From positions 68,043,676 to 68,107,675 of the forward strand of contig CM043969.1 in the NCBI GenBank assembly GCA_014529385.2: a stretch of DNA of 64,000 nt. The letters run 5' to 3'. Source of the stretch: Adiantum capillus-veneris (Eukaryota; Streptophyta; Polypodiopsida; Polypodiales; Pteridaceae). The translations under genes were made by a program, and so were the position numbers. Shown piece after piece: positions 57,001 to 64,000 of the stretch; within the stretch, counting starts at the first letter, position 1; every line of letters starts with the position of its first letter. The notes beneath the pieces are model-generated. The model did not search any database, was not told the DNA's origin, and saw only the letters and a list, made by a program, of their open reading frames with translations.

Positions 57001-57280
57001 GCCTTCCGTGCCTCGCACAAAGCCGCTCTCTTTGTGCACGCCTGCATCCAAGCCCTCTGATCACCTCACATACACCATCGCGATGGACAACTGCACAAAA
57101 AAATCTTGACATGAATCGCACTTATGATGACGCACATCATTTCCTTCTCTCTTCCCCTCCCTCTCTCTCCTCCACGTCCCCTCGCCCCCTTTTCCTTTTT
57201 CCAAAGGAAGGTGTCTTGGTTGATTCCCCTTAATGAGACATGCGTGCCAACCTATTAGAAGTGTTTGTATGTAGGGACAC
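54011..57280. other. Nothing recognised
   Basis: No gene or transposon domain was identified. A short direct repeat (GTTGACAATAGGGCACCCACA, two copies) lies at about 55567-55612. A TATA-like TTATAAAG near 55718 precedes a more GC-rich stretch (55740-56110) with chance open frames. 56540-57230 is also moderately GC-rich. Confidence 0.4.
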
Positions 57281-57281
57281 T

Positions 57282-58800
57282 TTTTTTTGGTTCAAAACTC
57301 ACAATTATGAGTGATTTTATTATAAAGTCACCAATAGATGTACAAATCAGCCTCAAGCTCAAGCCGAGCTTTGAGGGACAGAGGGTTACATCCGAGATTA
57401 GTTACAAGTACCTAGTAGCTTACTATAACAAACAGCCCAATCCTTTACAAAGGAAGGCTCGACCGGATGGCGAGGGTTTCCCTAAGCCAACCATTCCGAG
57501 CTATGCCTTTTACGTACCACATATATTATCTCCTTGATTTCTTGAACAATCTCTGGGAAGCTAGCGACAGAGAGGTCACTATCAAAGACACGACAGTTCC
57601 TGGGCTTCCAAATATTACTAAAGAAACAGTATTTGACAAATTGAGTACAAATTAGAAGTGCAGAAGTTTGAAAATGTTTACCACCAAGGCACAAATCCCT
57701 CTTTAAAAACCCTAACTTCCACGTCCTTTGTATCCATGTGCACAACTTTCCTGAGACAGGCCTCTGATAGCCTGGCATTCCAAGAAAAGGTGGCTAAGGT
57801 CTTCACTGGCCAATCTGCACCCTGAACATCGCGTTTGAATCTTGACACCTGTCAGCAAGGCCCCCCACATTACTTCCACAAAAATATCTTCATAAATTGA
57901 GGCCACTGTGGATCCCAAATGTTCTTTGTGACCTCTATCCATCGAGCCTTCGACCATTGCTTCTTCCACTATTCGTTTAAAGGGATGAACCAATTAACCA
58001 CATGAATTAACACTTGGTAGATGCCCTTGGTATGATGTTTAGATAACCGGCTACTCATGGGCCATTTCCAAGCTTTTCACTCTAAAGTAGATCACAGATC
58101 CTCATCAGAACACGATCCACACCTTCTACAATCCTGTTGACAAGTATCTTCTCAATTCCATTAAGTTGAAACTAGGAAACCACCTGGTTAGAGGATTCCT
58201 AGCACTTGCTATTTCTATTTCAAAAGTGGCACAGCCGTTGGAGTCCATTATTGTTCATCCTTCTTGTAGTTTCTCTCTAATAAGGGTTCAAGATAACCCC
58301 AATAGCTTCAGGGGGACCATTGCAAGATGGATTTCTGGAGTATTTGGTTAATTCACCCCATTCTAGGGCCCCTGTTGCTCTATTGCACTTTTGCACCAAC
58401 TCTCCCATGCTGCCACTCAATCTTAAGCAAGCCCACCCCGGGGCTAAAAGTTTGTCGTGCCCCTCAATCCCTTTCCACTGACCACCCTCAGAGAAAAGTT
58501 TTGCCTTGTCAATCATATCCTTGGTGATGATAGCCCAAGACTGGTCTTGATGTTTGATTGAGACCACAAAATTGGCACACACGGCCTCAACATGAACAAC
58601 ACGGTTGAGAATTCCAAGGCCATCTTGGATCAACGGTCAAGCGATACCTTCCCATTTTACCCATTGCCACGGTGCCGAGGCTTTAGTGTTGTTCCTCCGT
58701 AAGAATCTTTTAACTGGTTTCAAAAAGTCCTTCTAGTTACATTTGGCTATGTTGAGGAGCGGGCTGGTAAAGGCAATAGAAGGAAGCATAAATGAATTGA
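57282..58800 (-). mobile_element. L1-type LINE 3' fragment
   Basis: A minus-strand LINE tail. It has an RT-downstream segment with WVKWEGIA and PLIQDGLGILNR (58600-58700), and a zf-RVT domain with KIQTRCSGCRLASEDLSHLF and LECQAI (57712-57993). A terminal stretch (57482-57778) leads to a T run at 57282-57290 that is probably the poly(A) tail. It is 5'-truncated near 58800. No target-site duplication was found. It is diverged from the other two L1 copies. Confidence 0.7.
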
Positions 58801-61107
58801 TCACTCTGACAATTAATAAGAGTTAAGTTAGATTTATTGACAATTAAAAAATATTTTAAAATCATTTTAGCTTGACAAGATAACTCAAAGTTACAAACAA
58901 TACTCACAATTACCTGGATCTCTATGGGATAGGCACTTGACCGTAATCTTGGGTAGTTAAAAAGTTTAGGGTTGTTCTTGTTCTGATCATGCTAGATTGA
59001 ATGGTATGAAAATATGTAAGCATATACTTACAAAACTTGGCTATGAAGTTGTCATATCTATGCGACCTCAGTGGGACATGTGGCAACTCCCCAACTTAGC
59101 CTCTATTGGCTTCTAAATTGGATTCATTGAAAACAAAATGGTATTAAAATTACAGTAATTGTGGATACATGTAAGTAATTTAATACGAGATTCTCATTGG
59201 AGCGACAAAAAACTTAATTTTGCTGCAAAAATGGCATCTGTAATCACATTTTGCATCAAAAGTGGGTCCATGACTCCTCATGCAATCTCACATTACTCTA
59301 ATTTTTAGGGACCATAGCATACTTGCTATTCATTTTCACAACAAGAGGAAACAATAGAGTATGTTGTTTTTATATTAATTAACAATTTACACTACTTTAC
59401 TCAAATCAAGCTTAACCTCTTTTTTGGTTGTATATATTTAGATTCCTCTTGTACACCATCAACTTGGAATTACAGTCATGTAGGTCATGCTTCTATGATG
59501 GGACATGGAAAAGAGACATTTGCACCTTCAGAGAGTGTCAACTCTTGTGAATGTGGGCATTCATCTTATTATGAGGAAGAGCGGATTCCATATTGGTGCA
59601 ATAGATGTCGAGGCTTACATCAAAGATACTATGATGCCAATGTCATTCACATGAGTCCGATTGGGGTGTTTATGCTCATGAACCAATGCTCGCACACATA
59701 GAGATCAGTTTATGGTTAGTGTACTTTATTTCTTTGGATTCTTATAGCTACGTATATCAATAACATAAATAATATTTCACATGCAAAAATATGCATCTTT
59801 ATTTGATGATGAGGATACCATCTATGGTCAAGCTGCTTGGCATTGTCATACATGGCATGGTCATTCAATACAAGAATTGTAAATAGGTGTCTTGTGACAT
59901 CCTTTGCCTCTAGGCCTCGAGAGAGAGACTCGTGGCAATTATGCATTGCCCAATCATCCATAGTCTCTAGTGCAAACATATACTTATGAACACTACAAAA
60001 GATGGGATGGACGATCTCTTCTTAGAGATGCAGAATTTTCTAGCTTCTGGGGTGCTCGCTACATGGTAGCTTCTTCCAACCTTCTGGATGGAGGACATGG
60101 CCTATTCATTGAATCAGTTGGTGCGCTACATCCATAACATGACCACTTATGGTTTGTGTTGCAAGGTAGCTTCCTTTTCAGATATAGTCATTACTCACGT
60201 AGAGAGCTAAAGATTTAATGTAAATGGAAGACAATTAAACACAAAAACATAGTAGGCCTTTCATTAATAGTAGTCAAGGAAGGAGCGCAAGAACTAATTG
60301 AATATTTGTGGAGTTCAAAAATGGCCATGAACCAAGATACATGAGCAAAGATGTTCCAAGATACATTCTTGTAAATGCTATTATAGCATTATGTACTAGT
60401 GATAAACTAATAGTAAGCTATGGATTTTGTAGGCTAGAAAGATTGTCTCCACCTTTTGGACTAAACCTCCCTAGTTCTTTTCTCTCACAACTCTTGGAGA
60501 TCATCAATTATAGATGCCAAATATTTGTTAATGTTTTTAACTTGGCATTCTTGTAGGATTATGAGTGAAGCAGCTACAAATTTCTCTTCTTGACATTCAA
60601 GTCCACATGAATATCCATCTAGTGGAGGAGATAGAGATTAGAACTCGTTGGATGATTTGGGTGAGAGAATCATGGGAGTTTTAAAGGTGTTTCCTTGCCA
60701 AAGAGTGTAACCAAAGGGTTCAATGGCTAGAGGATGGGATCTTAGAGATTTCATGGATTAACTTTCAAACTACTTTGAGCATGTTGACAGGGATGCCCCT
60801 CATAGATGGACAATAAAAGAGTTTGTTACATTCTTAGATGAGATGTTATGTAGCAAGGGTATTCCTCACAAGCTGTCAACCAAAGAATGCTTGAACATGT
60901 CCATGATTCTTATTTACAGCTCACAATGTATGGAAAGATTTTTGTTAAAGAGTACCAAGAATTTTGCAACCCACATAAAAGACAAAGAGGTGGCAAATCT
61001 ACCAAGACTCAAACTCCATCCATTCTTTCATGGTATCTAACCATGTTAGAGATGTAATTCTAAAAGGGGAAGACATCACTAATGAGCAAAGAAAGATTGG
61101 ATTTGGT
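58801..61107 (+). other. Unrecognised region with coding-like scraps
   Basis: Plus-strand pieces look protein-like but belong to no family I know. 59495-59701 is described separately. 60000-60140 reads RSLLRDAEFSSFWGARYMVA. 60308-60556 reads ERLSPPFGLNLPSSFL. 60730-61040 reads RWTIKEFVTFLDEMLCSKGI. They are in different frames with stops between, so they could be exons of a decayed gene or remains of an old transposon. Confidence 0.25.
59495..59701 (+). CDS. Small ORF with possible zinc-binding Cys pattern
   Basis: 68 codons. It contains CECGH, then about 15 residues later YWCNRCRGLHQRYYDANVIH, giving a C-x-C...C-x2-C arrangement that could bind zinc. The reading stays open upstream of the Met, and a polypyrimidine/AG could place a splice acceptor near 59440-59480, so it may be one exon of a larger gene or a remnant. 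The family is not recognised. Confidence 0.25.
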   Translation: MMGHGKETFAPSESVNSCECGHSSYYEEERIPYWCNRCRGLHQRYYDANVIHMSPIGVFMLMNQCSHT

Positions 61108-61606
61108 TGTTATCGTATATATGTGGTAGTGGTGTGTGTGAACACACTTAGGACCGTCGAGGACTAGTATGTTTTCCCCCCGTGCATTGCATATACTTCA
61201 TCTTTCCATTGTGCACTAAGAAATACACTTTCTGTTGTGTTCCTTGAGCTTCTTCATCTTCTCCAAGTTGTGTGTGTTTCCCTTTAACCCTATTTCCAAC
61301 AATTAGTATCAATAGGTTGCGTCCTCTCGGGCATTGTTTCCAGCACACGCCTACTTACTTTCTCTGATTTGGGTGAGCTTTGGTGACCTTCCACAAGTTG
61401 AAAAATCCTTTGGGCTCATTATGGCCTCCATTTCCACTACAGATAGTATTGCGGATGTAACTTTGTACTTTTGTGCAAATTTTTGTCAATTCAATTTTTT
61501 GCAGAGTAGGTCCCTTACAATCTTCTTTGGGTTGTGCTATATAGCACGTATTGGTAATACTTCATAATTCCTTTGTGGCCAATTTCATCAGGTGCAGTCA
61601 CCCACC

Positions 61607-62640
61607 ATGGCTGACAACAACACATATGTTTTCAAGATGTTTGTTGTTGAGGATAAACTGGATGGGGATAATTAACCAATGTGGGAATACATGATGCAAC
61701 ATGTTCTTGTGTCAAAGGGAATTTTGTATGTTGTGCAAGGCATTGATGTGCATCCTCCTTCTATGGATATAGGCTATGTTGAGGATGGTGCAAGTTTTGG
61801 TGGCGGGTCTTTTGCTGCTAGAGTTATTTTGCCTACGGCTAAGTAGTTTCATTGGGATGTTAGAGATGCACAAGCTCATGCATTGCTTGCATTATCTGTG
61901 AAGTGCACTATTACTCCTCACATTTTCTCAGCTAAATCAGCAACACAGGCTTGGGATATTTTGGTTGGCCTTTATGCAAGTCGCAATGAGGCTAAAATTG
62001 CATTGATGCGTAAAGAGATGGAGTTAAAGATTATGTATAAGGAAGATGACATGGACACTTTCCTTGCTGGTATCAAGGATATTAATGAGCAACTCATTTT
62101 TTTTAGTGAATTCATATGTGACAATCTCCTTGTGCAGATTGTTCTTGATACATTGCCAGATGCCTATTAGGCTTTTGCTAGTATTTGGAGACTTATGACC
62201 CAAAAAAATCATGATGTTGTCAAGTTTGATGCATTATGTACATTTCTATTGCAAGAGAAACTTTCAAGAAAAAATAGGGCTAAACAACATGCAACTAAAA
62301 AAGCTTTTATTGTTGCTCAAAGAAAGGTGGTAATATCAATGTAGGCACTTCTCATGGTTCTTCCACGAGTGGAAAAACACTTGTTTCTAATGCTTCTACT
62401 AGCAATACTTCACCTAGGAATTTTGATGAAAAGGGAAAAAAGAAGATGCATTTCCATTATTGCAAGGCTAATGATCACTTGATTAATCAGTGTCCTAAAT
62501 TGATGTCAAAGGAGGCCAAGAAGAAAGAGGCTGGTTCCATTACAAGTGCAGCTATTGTGGAGTCTTCTATGAAAGGAGATTGTGATGCTAATGTAGATAC
62601 AAAGTGGGAATTTAGTGTTCTTTTGTCCATGATGCATGTA
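61607..62640 (+). pseudogene. C3 gag pseudogene
   Basis: It starts at ATG 61607 (MADNNTYVFKMFVVEDKLDG) with an in-frame stop after about 22 codons and others near 61845 and 62167. The core is QAWDILVGLYASRNEAK. The zinc-knuckle region FHYCKANDHLINQCP has lost its first Cys (the C2 copy has CHHC). Confidence 0.85.
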
Positions 62641-63590
62641 TGTCAGTTGCTACAGATTCTCATGTGTGGTATTTTGACAATGGCGCTACAAAGCACATTA
62701 CCTCTCATTGTGACTTGTTTACCCCTCTCGAGGATGTCCCTCATGGGAATACAGTCACTTGTGCAAACAATGCCTCTTATTCGATCAAAGGAGTTGAAAA
62801 TATTGTGCTAACTTCTACGAATGGCAGTACTTTCACACTTGTTGATGCGCTTTATGTACGTGGGATCAAAAGAATCTTTTGCATGTAAATGTGGTCTTGT
62901 TGTGAAATTTCTGGATGACAGATGTACAATTCATGATCTCAATTTTGGTGATGAAATTGTTGCATCTGGCATTTTATGTATTGGGTTGTATAACCTCACT
63001 TTATATGACAAGTGTGGGCAAATTTTTGAAAATGCAGTTGTGGGTTCAAAGGCTGTTTCAGATGCAAAACTTTGGCATGCAGATTTTGGGCATCTGAATT
63101 TTGACAGCTTGCTGTGTTTGCAAAAATATGATATGGTTGCTTATTTATTGCCTCTTGAAGCACCTTTAAAGAATTTTTGTGAAGGCTATATTTTGGGTGA
63201 GATGTAGCATTCAAAGTTTCCAAAGGGTGGTTCAGTAAGGTCTACATGTAGTTTGCAACTTCTGCTAGTGATGTTGGTGGGCCTATGCAAACTCCGTCCT
63301 TAGGCAATTACCTATTCTTCGTGACTTTCATTGATGATTACTCTAAAAATGTATGGGTGTATTCACTTAAAGCTAAGTCCAAAGTGTTCTGCTTCAAGCT
63401 ATTTTTGGCTATGGCTAAAAATGTCTCTGAAGGTATTTATGGGCACCCTCCATTCAGATCGAGGGAGGGAGTACATGTCTCATGAGTTTAATGCAATGTT
63501 TGCTAATTATGGGATAAAACACCAATGTACAGTTCCATATACACCTCATTTTTGGCTAATTATGGGATAAAACACCAATGTAGAGTACAA
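62640..63590 (+). pseudogene. C3 protease and integrase remnants
   Basis: The protease frame reads SHVWYFDNGATKHITSHCDL, with the catalytic D-S-G changed to D-N-G. GAG-pre-integrase has KLWHADFGHLNF and CEGYILGEM, where the second zinc-site Cys has become Tyr. The integrase core is GGPMQTPSLGNYLFFVTFID and WVYSLKAKSKVF, with frameshifts. Confidence 0.85.
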
Positions 63591-63642
63591 TGTCTCATGG
63601 TTCTTCCGCGAGTGGAAAAACACTTGTTTCTAATGCTTCTAC

Positions 63643-64000
63643 CACTACAAGAGGTTGTGTGCTCTTGTGACGCTGTTAGCGACGGAAATACACTGGGTTT
63701 TTATAACCCCCGGCGTCGCTAAAACCGTCGCTAATAGCGTCGCTACGAGAGCGTCGCTATAGGCGTCGCGATATGCATCGCTATGAGCGTCTCTATATAG
63801 CGACGCTCATAGCGACGGTTATAGCGACGTTTACACAAAAGTCTATAGCGTCGACGCTTATAGCGACGCTCCAGAGCCATAAATAGCGACGGTTATAGCG
63901 ACGCCCGAGAGAATTTTTTTTTGGTGACAGGGCATTGAATGCCCTGCCACCCATCAACCATATTGTACTTGATTCACTTTTTAAAAAAAGTGCAAGGGTA
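63643..64000 (+). mobile_element. Left end of a CACTA (En/Spm) DNA transposon
   Basis: It begins CACTACAAGAG, the conserved terminal sequence of plant CACTA elements. About 250 bp of sub-terminal repeats follow: roughly six GCGTCGCT-type motifs in one orientation, then about seven AGCGACG motifs in the other. Transposase binds such arrays in this superfamily. It interrupts a copied copia gag segment at GCTTCTAC. The other end, any transposase and the 3-bp target-site duplication lie beyond the window. Confidence 0.85.
63670..63905. repeat. AGCGACG/CGTCGCT inverted repeat array
   Basis: GCGTCGCT, CGTCGCTA and relatives at about 63700-63790 are followed by AGCGACGCT, AGCGACGGT and relatives at about 63797-63905. 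The two halves can pair into a long imperfect hairpin. Confidence 0.85.

Larger units (their letters stand above)
61108..63642 (+). mobile_element. Copia element C3, truncated and rearranged
   Basis: The third copia of family C, on the plus strand. It has a 5' LTR at 61108-61301 (194 bp, TGTTATCGTATA...CCAACA) and a decayed primer-binding site (TAGTATCAATAG, 61304-61315). Gag, protease, pre-integrase and part of the integrase follow. Beyond about 63540 the sequence is scrambled: AATTATGGGATAAAACACCA is duplicated. A gag segment (CTCATGGTTCTTCC..) normally at about 62349-62400 reappears at about 63595-63642. The element is cut there by a CACTA transposon end. Confidence 0.88.

Overview
This window is nuclear DNA of a seed plant with a repeat-rich genome. 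The evidence is plant-type Ty1/copia and Ty3/gypsy retrotransposons primed by initiator tRNA-Met, plant L1 LINEs with DUF4283-type ORF1, a tRNA-derived SINE, a CACTA transposon end, a decayed piece of plastid 16S rRNA gene, and one intact host gene with plant splice signals. The species cannot be determined from sequence alone.

The only convincing intact host gene is an ORMDL (ORM1-like) gene on the minus strand, an endoplasmic-reticulum regulator of serine palmitoyltransferase. It has three coding exons: 19369-19181, 6440-6292 and 5428-5284. They give 483 bp of CDS (160 aa) with GT/AG junctions and no internal stop. Intron 1 is 12,740 bp and holds a deleted copia element, a separate copia LTR with its primer-binding site, a 674-bp tandem duplication of chimeric gypsy/copia debris, a complete 4.27-kb non-autonomous LTR element, and a solo gypsy LTR.

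Layout. 1-5.0 kb: tandem repeats, a full SINE with perfect target-site duplications, a plastid rrn16 fragment, a palindromic 59-bp repeat and (GA)n tracts. 5.28-19.37 kb: ORMDL and its transposon-filled intron, with a TGGGCC-rich hairpin about 370-430 bp upstream of the ATG. 19.8-23.15 kb: mostly unrecognised. 23.15-35.01 kb: a copia element (C1, minus) split by a 6.66-kb full-length L1 (24303-30959) with a 12-bp target-site duplication. 35.0-38.36 kb: a second, 3'-truncated copia of the same family (C2). 38.4-46.5 kb: three spaced palindromes, then a decayed gypsy element (plus) interrupted by another copia fragment. 46.5-49.4 kb: a second copy of the non-autonomous LTR family abutting a second L1 fragment. 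49.9-54.0 kb: chromodomain gypsy remnants, one split by a solo LTR of its own family. 54-57.3 kb: nothing recognised. 57.3-58.8 kb: a third L1-like tail. 58.8-61.1 kb: unrecognised coding scraps. 61.1-63.6 kb: a third C-family copia (C3, plus), cut by the left end of a CACTA transposon that runs off the window.

All transposon coding regions seen are broken by stops, frameshifts or deletions, so they are annotated as pseudogenes inside mobile elements. Element boundaries are exact where LTR ends, target-site duplications, primer-binding sites or polypurine tracts are visible, and approximate elsewhere. No alignment or database search was run; family assignments rest on motifs recognised by eye.
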